Below are positions 1-7,722 of a DNA stretch of 13,903 nucleotides, one piece after another. Origin of the DNA: an uncultured Devosia sp. (GTDB taxonomy: Bacteria; Pseudomonadota; Alphaproteobacteria; Rhizobiales; Devosiaceae); assembly GCA_934553185.1 (NCBI GenBank), contig CAKTFF010000025.1, positions 1 to 13,903 of the forward strand, given 5' to 3'. A program made the translations under genes and the position numbers. The notes beneath the pieces were generated by a model. That model did no database searches. It was not told the DNA's origin and saw only the letters and a program-made list of their open reading frames with translations. Numbering within the stretch: the stretch's first letter is position 1; the number at the start of each line of letters is the position of its first letter.

Positions 1-1177
1 GTATCAGGCGCTGGTCAAAGGGATTGGGGATGATGTGCTCGGGGCCGAACACGGCCGGCGCACCGGAGGGCGACACTTCGAGCCCCGGTTCATGCGCAAG
101 CTTGGCAATGGCGCGCACCGCCGCCAGCTTCATTTCCTCGTTGATTGTCGTGGCAGCCACATCGAGGGCGCCACGGAAGATGAAAGGGAAGCACAGGACA
201 TTGTTGACCTGATTGGGATAGTCCGAGCGGCCAGTGCAGACCATGGCGTCCGGCCGCGTGGCCATGGCCAGTTCGGGCGTGATCTCTGGATTGGGGTTGG
301 CCAGTGCCAGGATCAGCGGCTTGGGCGCCATGCGCAGCAGCATTTCGGGCTTGAGGGCGCCGGCGGCGGATAGCCCAAGGAAAATATCGGCGCCGTCGAT
401 CACTTCAGCCAGCGTCGTAGCCTCGCTGGTGCGGCGGAACTGGCCGCGCCACTTGTCATTGACGTCGTTGCGCTTGTGGGTCACGAGGCCATCCTTGTCG
501 GCGACCCAGATGTTTTCGTGTCTTGCGCCCAGCGCCACCAGCACGTTGAGGCAGGCGATGGCTGCGGCCCCTGCCCCCGATGCGCAGATCTTGACGTCTT
601 CGATGCGCTTACCTTTAAGTTCGAGCCCGTTGAGCACCGCGGCGCCGACGATGATGGCCGTGCCGTGCTGATCGTCATGGAACACCGGGATGGGCATGCG
701 CTCCCGCAGCGTTTCCTCGATCTCGAAACAATCGGGCGCGCGGATGTCTTCGAGGTTAATGCCGCCAAAGGTGGGCCAGAGCGGCGCCACGGAATCGATG
801 AACTTGCGCGGTTCGATCTCGTCGATTTCGAGATCAAACACGTCGATGCCAGCAAACTTCTTGAACAGAACCGCCTTGCCTTCCATCACCGGCTTGGAGG
901 CCAGCGCGCCAATATTGCCCAGGCCCAGCACGGCGGTGCCGTTGGAAATTACCGCAACGAGGTTTTGCCGCGAGGTGTATTTCGCCACGGCATCAGGGTT
1001 TTCGGCGATCTCCTCGCAGGGCGCGGCAACGCCGGGTGAATAGGCAAGCGCCAGGTCCCGCTGGTTGCCCAGGGGCTTGGTGGGCTGGATTTCGAGCTTG
1101 CCGGGCTTGGGAAACTCATGGAAATGCAGGGCTGCCTCGCGCAAGGCCTTGCGCTGTTCGTTGAGATCCGTGGTCAA
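1..1177 (-). CDS. maeB: NADP-dependent malic enzyme, N-terminal 392 residues (cut by window edge)
   Basis: Oxidative decarboxylation of malate to pyruvate with reduction of NAD(P)+, in the cytoplasm. The gene reads leftward and is open at base 1, so the C-terminus is missing. Visible in order: the malic N-terminal domain with LAYSPGVA (probable catalytic Tyr46) and [14 protein letters not shown] (probable catalytic Lys101), the metal-binding stretch [10 protein letters not shown] (residues 165-174), then the nucleotide-binding domain with the Rossmann-type turn SGAGAAAIA (200-208) and [10 protein letters not shown] (290-299). The start is TTG at 1177, chosen because a strong AAGGAGG lies 5 bases upstream and the next in-frame ATG is far inside the conserved domain. 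Many alphaproteobacterial members are about 750-770 residues with a C-terminal phosphotransacetylase-like domain. Whether that domain is present cannot be seen here, and the choice of NADP over NAD is by family resemblance only. Confidence 0.93.
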   Translation of the reverse strand, partial: MTTDLNEQRKALREAALHFHEFPKPGKLEIQPTKPLGNQRDLALAYSPGVAAPCEEIAENPDAVAKYTSRQNLVAVISNGTAVLGLGNIGALASKPVMEGKAVLFKKFAGIDVFDLEIDEIEPRKFIDSVAPLWPTFGGINLEDIRAPDCFEIEETLRERMPIPVFHDDQHGTAIIVGAAVLNGLELKGKRIEDVKICASGAGAAAIACLNVLVALGARHENIWVADKDGLVTHKRNDVNDKWRGQFRRTSEATTLAEVIDGADIFLGLSAAGALKPEMLLRMAPKPLILALANPNPEITPELAMATRPDAMVCTGRSDYPNQVNNVLCFPFIFRGALDVAATTINEEMKLAAVRAIAKLAHEPGLEVSPSGAPAVFGPEHIIPNPFDQRLI

Positions 1178-1182
1178 GCAAT

Positions 1183-1189
1183 CCTCCTT
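1183..1189 (-). promoter_or_regulatory. Ribosome binding site of the malic enzyme gene
   Basis: AAGGAGG on the minus strand, 5 bases before the TTG at 1177. It is a near-perfect Shine-Dalgarno sequence and is what fixes TTG as the start codon of the malic enzyme. Confidence 0.75.
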
Positions 1190-1257
1190 GCCGGCGGGCG
1201 GGTGGTCGGCGTGCGGCGTTGGTGCCATTAATCGAGGATAATGAAAAGTAGCTAAGT

Positions 1258-1282
1258 CGGCGCAGACGTCCGGTCAGCGCCG
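1258..1282 (-). terminator. Hairpin just after the EAL gene, candidate terminator
   Basis: An inverted repeat with arms CGGCGC-A-GAC and GTC-A-GCGCCG around a 5-base loop: nine paired bases interrupted by one mismatch (A opposite A on the plus strand, T opposite T on the minus). On the minus strand it begins 3 bases after the stop codon of the EAL gene (1286). It is followed by a T-rich but interrupted stretch (CTTAGCTACTTTTC). Placement supports transcription termination of the EAL gene before the malic enzyme gene; the imperfect T-run makes this a moderate call. The rest of the 108-base gap (about 1220-1257) is locally AT-rich and would hold the malic enzyme promoter, but I see no convincing -35/-10 pair. 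Confidence 0.45.
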
Positions 1283-1285
1283 GCG

Positions 1286-2884
1286 TCAGGCGGCCGCAGC
1301 GATATTCTCGAGGCGGGTGGTGGCAGGCAACGCAGGGTTGAGCGCCAGGGCCAGGTCGCGGAACGCTCCGACACGCAGCGCTGGCGCAAAGATAGACCCC
1401 TGCGCCTGCACCACGCCGCGGCCGCGCAGATAGATGGCCTGCGCCTCGGTTTCGACGCCCTCGGCGACGATGTCGCAGCCCATGTCGCGGGCCATGGTGA
1501 TCAGCCCGTCGAGCACCGGCACCTGCGTGGTTTCCGGCTTCACCATGCCGACGAAAATCTGATCGATCTTGATCACGTCGATGCCCAGAGTGCCCAGATG
1601 CGCCAAATTGGAGTGGCCCGTGCCGGCATCGTCCATGGCGAGCTTGCATCCCAGGGCATGGAGAGCCGCGATGACGCTGTTGGCGATGGCAGAATTGACC
1701 ACGGGGTGACGCTCGGTGATCTCGAACACCAGCTGGCGGAAGTTTATGGCGGAATGGCCGAAAATGGCCTGCACATCCTCCACCACACTGTCGTCGCGGA
1801 AGTGTCCTTCAAAGAGGTTGATCGAGATCTTGAGGTCCGGCATCTGCTGGCAAAGGTCGCCCAAGTCGTACTTGACCTGCTGCATCAGCGACAGCGTCAT
1901 CGGAATGGCGAGGCCCGATGTTTCGGCATAGTCGATGAACTTGCCCGGCGGAATGACCTGGCCGTTGCGTTTTTCCCAGCGGCACAGCACTTCGCAGCCC
2001 ATCAGTGCGCCGGTGCGCAGGTTGATGACCGGCTGGTAGTAGGGCTTGATCTCGCCGCGGCCGATGGCACGCTCAAGGTCGAAGGCGGGCACCCGAGAGC
2101 GGCGCACGTAACGGAGCGACAGGATCAAAAAGGCCGCACTCATCAGGCAGGCCAAGGCGGTGAAGGCAACGTCGAGAGTGGCGTAGCTACCTCGGACCAC
2201 GGAAAACGGCACCGCATATTCAACGCGTAACGGCAACTCGCCGGCAAAGCCTTGGGTGTAAATAAAATCGGCAGCACTCTTGCGGCGATCAAACCCGGCC
2301 GTATCCCCCAGCGCCAGGACGGACGTGCCATTGGTGAGCATGAAGCGCACCATGGCGCCCGGCAAAAGGCTTTGGGCGAGACCAGAAGAGGTTTGCCCGA
2401 TCAGGGGAATAAACGCCGAAATCGTGCGACTATCGCTCAAAGGCTGGGTGATCTTGAGAGCGGGGCCATCCATCGCACCCAGCTTGACCACCGTCACCGT
2501 TTCGGCGCGGCCGGGAATGGGCAGGCTTTCTGAAATCGGCGAGAACTGGAGGTCGCGGCCGAACGCTTCGCAATATTGAACGCCATCGGCATTCTCGACC
2601 AGCACCTGCTTGAGGCTGATGCTGGCCTCCATTTCGCGCTGCACGTTTTCAACGAAAGTGGGCGTGCACAGCGACGGGCTCGAAGCCAGCACCGCTTTGA
2701 GCGAGCCGAGCGCGTCGTTGATGCCGATCTCGACCTGACGAGTGAGATTGTCAACGGTTCTTTGGCGGTCGACCTTCTCCTGCACCCGCACATAGCCGTC
2801 GAGCACATGATCTACCCCCACGATGGGCAGAAAGGCCAGGAGGGCGCCCAGCAAGGTCAGAACGTGAGAAAACCGAGATTTCAA
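1286..2884 (-). CDS. Membrane-anchored cyclic-di-GMP phosphodiesterase (CSS-like sensor + EAL domain)
   Basis: Probable hydrolysis of cyclic-di-GMP to pGpG at the inner membrane. The 532 residues show a first membrane segment (about 7-27), a periplasmic region (about 28-235) with two cysteines, Cys73 (SLCTP) and Cys105 (QYCEAFG), a second membrane segment (about 236-257), then a cytoplasmic EAL domain (about 269-510). The usual catalytic and metal ligands are present: Glu298 in EVLCRW, Asn356, Glu388 in FEITE, Asp418-Asp419 in DDAGTG, Lys439 in IKID, Glu475 in VAEGVET and Gln495. It should therefore be active, although EVL and DDAGTG replace EAL and DDFGTG. In the CSS-motif family the paired cysteines respond to periplasmic redox state; here the tripeptide after Cys105 is degenerate. 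The start is TTG at 2884: an in-frame stop at 2921-2923 excludes longer forms, no ATG precedes Met86, and this start leaves the first membrane segment intact. The ribosome site is weak. Confidence 0.9.
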   Translation of the reverse strand: MKSRFSHVLTLLGALLAFLPIVGVDHVLDGYVRVQEKVDRQRTVDNLTRQVEIGINDALGSLKAVLASSPSLCTPTFVENVQREMEASISLKQVLVENADGVQYCEAFGRDLQFSPISESLPIPGRAETVTVVKLGAMDGPALKITQPLSDSRTISAFIPLIGQTSSGLAQSLLPGAMVRFMLTNGTSVLALGDTAGFDRRKSAADFIYTQGFAGELPLRVEYAVPFSVVRGSYATLDVAFTALACLMSAAFLILSLRYVRRSRVPAFDLERAIGRGEIKPYYQPVINLRTGALMGCEVLCRWEKRNGQVIPPGKFIDYAETSGLAIPMTLSLMQQVKYDLGDLCQQMPDLKISINLFEGHFRDDSVVEDVQAIFGHSAINFRQLVFEITERHPVVNSAIANSVIAALHALGCKLAMDDAGTGHSNLAHLGTLGIDVIKIDQIFVGMVKPETTQVPVLDGLITMARDMGCDIVAEGVETEAQAIYLRGRGVVQAQGSIFAPALRVGAFRDLALALNPALPATTRLENIAAAA

Positions 2885-2934
2885 GAATGCTGGTCCGCAC
2901 CGCAGGGAACGGACACATGCCTAGCAAAGGGCGT

Positions 2935-2949
2935 TTAACGCACGCTTAA
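2935..2949. promoter_or_regulatory. CtrA-type binding site (TTAA-N7-TTAA) upstream of the EAL gene
   Basis: The plus strand reads TTAACGCACGCTTAA, two TTAA half-sites separated by exactly seven bases. This matches the alphaproteobacterial CtrA consensus TTAA-N7-TTAAC except for the final base (G on the plus strand, A on the minus). It lies 51-65 bases upstream of the EAL start, between that gene and the aspS stop codon. By eye TTAA occurs only about ten times in the window, and this is the only pair at CtrA spacing. The same bases sit in an imperfect inverted repeat (2930-2954, arms GGCGTTTAA and TTAAGCGCC, 7-base loop) just past the aspS stop, so a role as the aspS terminator is an alternative or additional reading. 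Confidence 0.45.
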
Positions 2950-2969
2950 GCGCCTTGTAGCCGCCGCCC

Positions 2970-4826
2970 CTAGGAAGCGGCGTTGAGGCGGATGCTGAGT
3001 TCGCGCAGCTGCTTTGCCGAAGCGGGGCTCGGCGCACCCATCAGCAGGTCTTCGGCCTGCTGGTTCATCGGGAAAGCGGTAATTTCGCGCAAGTTCTGCA
3101 CGCCGCACAGCAACATGACGATGCGGTCGACACCGAAGGCGGCGCCGCCATGGGGCGGTGCGCCGAACTGGAAGGCGCGATACAGGCCGCCGAACTGTTC
3201 CTCGACTTCTTCGCGCGACTTGCCGGTCAGCTCGAAGGCCTTGACCATGGTGTCGGGCAACTGGTTACGGATCGACCCGGAGGCGATTTCGTAGCCGTTG
3301 CAGACGGCATCATACTGGTAGGCCTTGATGGTCAGCGGGTCCTGGCTGTTGAGCGCGTCGATCCCGCCCTGGGGCATGGAGAAGGGATTGTGGGCAAAGT
3401 CCACGCGCTTTTCTTCTTCGCTCCATTCATAGAATGGGAAATCGACGATCCAGCACAGGGCGAACTGCTCGGTGTCGACGACGCCGATATCGCTGCCGGC
3501 CTTGTTGCGGGCTTCGCCGGCGAACTTGTAGAACTTTTCCGGCCGTCCGCAGACAAAGAACACTGCGTCGCCGCTTTCCAATTGAAGTTGCTTCCGAATG
3601 TTCTCCGTACGGTCGGCTCCAATGTTTTTGGCGACAGGGCCACTACCAACGACTCGTGCCGAGCCGCCGCTCAAAGTCATTGTGTCGTCCAGCGTTCCAG
3701 AGCCTAGTTGTCCATCTTCTGTTTTGAAGAAGATATAGCCCAGCCCCGGCTGTCCTTCGCCCTGCGCCCAGGCATTCATCCGGTCGCAGAAGGCGCGGCC
3801 GATCGGTTCTGCACCCGGCTTGTTCTTCGCCGGAATAGCCCAAACCTCGACCTTGCTGTCGGCTTCGATCTGCCCGGCAAAGACCTTGAAGCCGGAGCCG
3901 GCAAAATGTTCGGTGACCGCCTGCATCTCGATGGGGTTGCGCAGATCGGGCTTGTCGGAGCCATATTTGCGGATAGCGACATCATAGGGAATGCGCGGCC
4001 AATCCTTGGTGACGCGCTTGCCTTCGCTGAACTGCTCAAAGATCGAGGTGATCACCGGCTGGGTCGTGTCCCAAACGTCTTCCTGGGTCACGAAGCTCAT
4101 TTCGAGGTCGAGCTGATAGAACTCGCCCGGCAGCCGGTCGGCGCGCGGGTCTTCGTCGCGGAAGCATGGTGCGATCTGGAAGTAGCGATCGAACCCCGCC
4201 ACCATCAGCAGCTGCTTGTACTGCTGCGGCGCCTGCGGCAGCGCAAAGAACTTGCCGGGATGAATGCGGCTGGGCACAAGGAAGTCGCGCGCGCCTTCGG
4301 GGGAGGACGCGGTCAGAATGGGCGTCGAATATTCGGCAAAGCCTTGTTCGGTCATGCCGGCACGCATCGCGGCGATCACCTTGGTGCGCTTGACGATGTT
4401 GGCATGCAGCTTTTCGCGGCGCAGGTCGAGGAAGCGGTAGCGCAGGCGCACATCCTCGGGATAATCCTGATCGCCGAACACCGGCAGCGGCAGTTCGCGG
4501 GCGGCGGACAGGACCTCGATTTCGCGGATGAACACCTCGACCTTGCCGGTGGGCAGGTTGGGGTTCACCGCCGCCGCATCGCGCAGCTTGACCTCGCCAT
4601 CGATGCGGATCACCCATTCTGAGCGCACCTTTTCGGCCGCGGCAAAGGCAGGCGAATCGGGGTCGATCACCGCCTGGGTGATGCCAAAGTGGTCGCGCAG
4701 GTCGATAAACAGCAGTCCGCCATGGTCGCGGATGCGGTGCACCCAGCCGCTGAGACGAACGGTCTGGCCGGCATCGGCGTCTGTCAGAGCCCCACAGGTG
4801 TGCGAGCGATAGCGATGTGGGGTCAT
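2970..4826 (-). CDS. aspS: Aspartyl-tRNA synthetase
   Basis: Charges tRNA(Asp), and probably tRNA(Asn), with aspartate in the cytoplasm. The product from this start is 618 residues: an N-terminal OB-fold anticodon-binding domain (about 1-110), a class II catalytic core with the motif 2 loop [20 protein letters not shown] (221-240), a bacterial-type GAD insertion domain, and motif 3 [16 protein letters not shown] (561-576). I chose ATG 4826 because the product then opens with [11 protein letters not shown], as in rhizobial homologues. An in-frame ATG 16 codons upstream (4874) falls between the -35 and -10 of a good candidate promoter and would not be in the mRNA. His35 in RDHGG is the residue associated with nondiscriminating enzymes. 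Unusual: residues about 369-395 look like an insertion in the GAD region, lying in a block with much lower GC at third codon positions. Transcribed divergently from rnd. Confidence 0.97.
   Translation of the reverse strand: MTPHRYRSHTCGALTDADAGQTVRLSGWVHRIRDHGGLLFIDLRDHFGITQAVIDPDSPAFAAAEKVRSEWVIRIDGEVKLRDAAAVNPNLPTGKVEVFIREIEVLSAARELPLPVFGDQDYPEDVRLRYRFLDLRREKLHANIVKRTKVIAAMRAGMTEQGFAEYSTPILTASSPEGARDFLVPSRIHPGKFFALPQAPQQYKQLLMVAGFDRYFQIAPCFRDEDPRADRLPGEFYQLDLEMSFVTQEDVWDTTQPVITSIFEQFSEGKRVTKDWPRIPYDVAIRKYGSDKPDLRNPIEMQAVTEHFAGSGFKVFAGQIEADSKVEVWAIPAKNKPGAEPIGRAFCDRMNAWAQGEGQPGLGYIFFKTEDGQLGSGTLDDTMTLSGGSARVVGSGPVAKNIGADRTENIRKQLQLESGDAVFFVCGRPEKFYKFAGEARNKAGSDIGVVDTEQFALCWIVDFPFYEWSEEEKRVDFAHNPFSMPQGGIDALNSQDPLTIKAYQYDAVCNGYEIASGSIRNQLPDTMVKAFELTGKSREEVEEQFGGLYRAFQFGAPPHGGAAFGVDRIVMLLCGVQNLREITAFPMNQQAEDLLMGAPSPASAKQLRELSIRLNAAS
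3576..3725 (-). other. Codon-shifted block with a probable insertion inside aspS
   Basis: Fifty consecutive aspS codons (residues 368-417 of the 618-residue product) use A or T at the third position in 26 cases, including CTA, CGA, AGT, ACA and several GGA and CAA. In the 22 codons from 3539 down to 3474, just beyond the block, only three do. The first half codes for about 18-25 extra residues ([17 protein letters not shown] and neighbours) between the FFK and GPVAKNIG segments; in alphaproteobacterial AspRS as I remember it, these are separated by only a few residues. The reading frame stays open and the flanks are conserved, so the enzyme is probably functional. Whether this is an acquired segment, a lineage-specific insertion or chance drift cannot be decided from one sequence. 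Confidence 0.6.
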
Positions 4827-5015
4827 GAGAGAAACTCTGCGAAAAGGCTTAAATCTTTGGCGGGAAAAGCGCATGGGCGTCCGCGCTTGTCAAGTTCGCG
4901 CGGGCAGGCGCTCTTTCGCCCCCTGCCCCGCCCGGATCGCCTTGTAAATCCGGTATGGAGTGGAGGTCCGGCACCTGCTAGGAACAATATTGACCATAAT
5001 GAGACGGGAACCCGC
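4827..5015. promoter_or_regulatory. Divergent aspS-rnd intergenic region
   Basis: This 189-base gap must hold promoters for both genes. The minus-strand promoter is listed separately. On the plus strand CATAAT (4995-5000) resembles a -10 element but has no good -35 at normal spacing and would start transcription only a few bases before the rnd ATG, so I do not call it. GAGACGGGA (5001-5009) is the likely rnd ribosome site. No RNA gene or repeat is visible. Confidence 0.5.
4865..4893 (-). promoter_or_regulatory. Candidate sigma-70 promoter of aspS
   Basis: On the minus strand a perfect TTGACA (4893-4888, within CTTGACA, the form favoured in alphaproteobacteria) is followed by a 17-base spacer and GCTTTT (4870-4865) as a weak -10. 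Transcription would start near 4858, giving a leader of about 30 bases before ATG 4826. The upstream in-frame ATG at 4874 lies inside the spacer, which supports the downstream start for aspS. Confidence 0.5.
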
Positions 5016-6185
5016 ATGGACCTCATAGTTTCCACAGAAGTGCTCGCGGCTTTTTGCGAGCGTGCCGCCAAGTTCGACTTTGTGACGGTGGATACAGAGT
5101 TCCTGCGCGAAACCACTTACTGGCCCAAACTGTGCCTGATCCAGGCGGCGACCGATGACGAGGCCGTGCTGATCGATCCGCTGGCGCCAGATCTCGATCT
5201 TTCGAGCTTTTTCGATTTGCTGGCCAATCCCCAAGTGGTCAAGGTCTTCCATGCTGCCCGGCAGGATATCGAGATTTTCGTCAAGCTCACCGGCCAGGTG
5301 CCGGCCAATATCTTCGATACCCAGATCGCCGCCAGCGTCTGCGGCTTTGGCGACAGTGTCTCCTATGACAACCTTGTCCGCTCGATCACCAATGTGGAGC
5401 TGGACAAATCCTCGCGTTACACCGACTGGTCGGCCCGTCCGCTTTCGGAAAAGCAGCGCCTTTATGCCGTGGCGGATGTCACCCATCTGCGCGACATTTA
5501 TCGCGAATTGCGCAAGCAGGTGAATGCCACCAAGCGCTGGGACTGGGTGGAGGACGAGCTGGGTGTGTTGCGCAGCATCGACACCTATGTGATCCAGCCG
5601 GATCAGGCCTGGGAACGGCTCAAGATGAAGATCAATCGCCCGCGCGACCTGGCTGCCATGAAAAAGCTTGCGGCCTGGCGCGAAAAGCGCGCGCAGGATA
5701 CCGACCAGCCGCGCAGCCGCGTGCTCAAGGACGATATCCTGTTCGAGCTGGCGCAGCAGCGCCCGCTCTCCCCCGAGGCATTCGAGAGCCTGCGCGCCGT
5801 GCCGCGCGGATTTGGCCGCAGCGCCGCCGCAGCGGAAATCATGGTGCTCCTGAGGGAAGTCGAGGCGCTCGGGCGCAGCGATCTGCCGGTTATGCCGGAG
5901 CGCTATCGTGGCCCCTCGCCCAAGGGTGCGGTGGGCGATCTCATTCGCGTGCTGCTCAAGTCGGTGGCCGAGCAGAATGGCGTCGCCGCACGCATCCTCG
6001 CGACATCGGACGAGATCGATGCGCTGGTGCTCGACGACGATGCCGATGTGCCGGCGCTGAAGGGCTGGCGGCGCAAGCTGTTCGGGGAAAAGGCGCTCGA
6101 CATCAAGCATGGCCGCGTCGGTCTTGTGGCTACCCGCAAAGGCGTGGTCGAGTTCAGCGTCAAGGACAGCGTTCCTGCCGAATAA
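5016..6185 (+). CDS. rnd: Ribonuclease D
   Basis: 3'-5' exoribonuclease that trims precursor tRNA 3' ends and other structured RNAs. The 389 residues carry a complete DEDDy active site: Asp26 and Glu28 in VDTEFL (Exo I), HAARQDIEIF with Asp84 (Exo II), and Tyr150 with Asp154 in the YxxxD pattern of YAVAD (Exo III). An HRDC helical domain follows (about 207-285, LKMKINRPRDLAAMKKLAAW) and then a second helical C-terminal region (about 300-389), the usual RNase D layout; length is close to the 375 residues of the E. coli enzyme. The start is the ATG at 5016, which opens directly on the conserved N-terminus and has GACGGGA upstream. The long open stretch before it in the same frame is non-coding aspS antisense. 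The gene ends one base before the end of ppx on the other strand. Confidence 0.95.
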   Translation: MDLIVSTEVLAAFCERAAKFDFVTVDTEFLRETTYWPKLCLIQAATDDEAVLIDPLAPDLDLSSFFDLLANPQVVKVFHAARQDIEIFVKLTGQVPANIFDTQIAASVCGFGDSVSYDNLVRSITNVELDKSSRYTDWSARPLSEKQRLYAVADVTHLRDIYRELRKQVNATKRWDWVEDELGVLRSIDTYVIQPDQAWERLKMKINRPRDLAAMKKLAAWREKRAQDTDQPRSRVLKDDILFELAQQRPLSPEAFESLRAVPRGFGRSAAAAEIMVLLREVEALGRSDLPVMPERYRGPSPKGAVGDLIRVLLKSVAEQNGVAARILATSDEIDALVLDDDADVPALKGWRRKLFGEKALDIKHGRVGLVATRKGVVEFSVKDSVPAE

Positions 6186-6186
6186 G

Positions 6187-7722
6187 CTAGCCGATCCGCA
6201 CTTCGCTGTTCTTGTATCCGGCCAAACCGGCGAGTTGATCGAGCCGGCCGCGCAAATGCTCGCCGTCGAGAAACGTCAAATCCGTCGGCAGGATCAGCGA
6301 CAGCAGACCCGTGCTTGCTTCGATGCGGATGCGCGGCAGGATGCCGGGCATGGCCGCTGTCATGGGATAGGCCACGCGGAATACGGCGCCGAGCAGTTTG
6401 GCGCGTGCGGTCAGGTCTGCCGAGCCAAGGCCGGCAAGCGAAGCCGCCGCCTTGCTCTTGAGCCCGTCATAGCGAACAGCGATCACCTGCGCCAGAAAAG
6501 TGCGGCCGGGATGGTCGACGCCGCTCAGCGAACCGTAAGCCACGGCATCGACACTTTGCGGCCCGCGATAATCAGGGTGAGCGCGCCAGCCGATATCGGC
6601 AAGAAGGCACGCCACCGTCCGCAGGCGAGCCTGTTCGGCGGTCTCTGCCGAGCCGGTGGCCTGGAGGAACTGGCCGGAAAAGTCGATCAGGTCATTGGCA
6701 TGAGCGGGTGAGCGCGAGCGCAGCACCGAGAGTTCCTCGGCGCCTTGGATCAGCGGATCGATGGCCTGTTCGCGCTTGTCGAGCATGCCGAACAGATAGC
6801 CCTCGCGCACGCCGAGTGCGGAAAACACCACATCGGCGAAGTGGCCGGCGCGCAGCACTTCGGACAGCACAGCCGCGCCAAAGGGCACCAGTTCCCGGCG
6901 GGAGGAGCTGACATGTTCGGCCCCCGCATAGCCCTTGAGCGAGGAGGCGCCGATGATCTCGCCGCAAAAAGCGATCATGTCGTCGGCGGGCACCACATAG
7001 TGCTGCACCATGCGCAGCGGATATCCCCGCACGACCTGATGCAGCTTGGCGAGCGATCGCCAGGTGCCGCCAATAGCGGCAAAACTCTTGCCTTTGCCGG
7101 TTTTTGCCAGGGAGGATTTGTGCAGCTTGTCGCGTACCATGGCTGCGGCTTTTGCCGGCGCGCCATTGCTGTCGTCCTGCAGGCGAATGACGCCGAGTTC
7201 AAACGATTCGCCGTCGGTATCGACGCCATTGGTGATGGCCGAGAGCTCAAGGCTTCCCCCGCCCAGGTCGCCGACAAGGCCGGTAAACCCCGGGATACCC
7301 GCGGCGGCGCCGAGCGCTGCAAAATGCGCCTCCTGTTCGCCCGTCAGAACCTGGACCTCGGCGTCCATCAGGGCTTCCACAGCCCCGACGAACTCAGCCC
7401 GATTGGCGGCATCTCGCACAGCGGAGGTCGCCAGCACATAGACCTTGCCGACCCGCATCATGCGCGCGACCAGGGCAAAGCGCTGAATGGCATTGAGGGC
7501 CTGGGCCATGTTGGCTTCCGCCAGGCGCCCGGTCTGTCCCACGCCACGGCCCAGGGCACAGGCGGATTTTTCATTGTAGAGCGGCGTCAGCGCCCGCGCA
7601 TGCCGTTCGTAAACAACAAGGCGCACCGAGTTGGAACCGATGTCGAGCACCGCCACGGGCTTGGCACCCTTGATGCGGCCCTGTGCTGTTGGATCGGCGT
7701 CAACGCCCCAGAATTGATTCAA
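6187..7722 (-). CDS. ppx: Exopolyphosphatase (Ppx/GppA family)
   Basis: Releases phosphate from the ends of polyphosphate; a guanosine pentaphosphate phosphohydrolase activity is possible, since the family does both. The 511 residues have the ASKHA-type phosphate loops: [16 protein letters not shown] (24-39), TSAVRDAAN (99-107), [11 protein letters not shown] with probable catalytic Glu131, [10 protein letters not shown] (151-160) and the GGTWRSLA segment. A C-terminal HD-like helical region (roughly 330-511) follows, typical of the long Ppx form. The start is TTG at 7722: it overlaps the ppk stop as TTGA (bases 7719-7722), has GAGGG 6 bases upstream, and the next in-frame ATG is at residue 72, past the first phosphate loop. 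Last gene of the AI-2E-hdaA-ppk-ppx unit, meeting rnd tail to tail with a single base between the stop codons. Confidence 0.93.
   Translation of the reverse strand: MNQFWGVDADPTAQGRIKGAKPVAVLDIGSNSVRLVVYERHARALTPLYNEKSACALGRGVGQTGRLAEANMAQALNAIQRFALVARMMRVGKVYVLATSAVRDAANRAEFVGAVEALMDAEVQVLTGEQEAHFAALGAAAGIPGFTGLVGDLGGGSLELSAITNGVDTDGESFELGVIRLQDDSNGAPAKAAAMVRDKLHKSSLAKTGKGKSFAAIGGTWRSLAKLHQVVRGYPLRMVQHYVVPADDMIAFCGEIIGASSLKGYAGAEHVSSSRRELVPFGAAVLSEVLRAGHFADVVFSALGVREGYLFGMLDKREQAIDPLIQGAEELSVLRSRSPAHANDLIDFSGQFLQATGSAETAEQARLRTVACLLADIGWRAHPDYRGPQSVDAVAYGSLSGVDHPGRTFLAQVIAVRYDGLKSKAAASLAGLGSADLTARAKLLGAVFRVAYPMTAAMPGILPRIRIEASTGLLSLILPTDLTFLDGEHLRGRLDQLAGLAGYKNSEVRIG

Noticed and set aside
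476..1039. Plus-strand open frame of 187 codons opposite the malic enzyme gene
   Set aside because: Antisense to conserved malic enzyme coding sequence, with no family of its own.
2930..2954. Inverted repeat as a straightforward intrinsic terminator of aspS
   Set aside because: The stem has a mismatch and no clean T-run follows (CTTTGCTAG), and the two TTAA halves at seven-base spacing are better explained as a CtrA-type site; the terminator role is kept only as an alternative.
4827..4874. Longer N-terminus of aspS from ATG 4874
   Set aside because: Family members begin near HRYRSHTC, and this ATG lies inside the spacer of the likely promoter.
4890..6110. Minus-strand open frame of 406 codons opposite rnd
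   Set aside because: The plus strand encodes a complete RNase D with all catalytic residues; this frame has no recognisable family.
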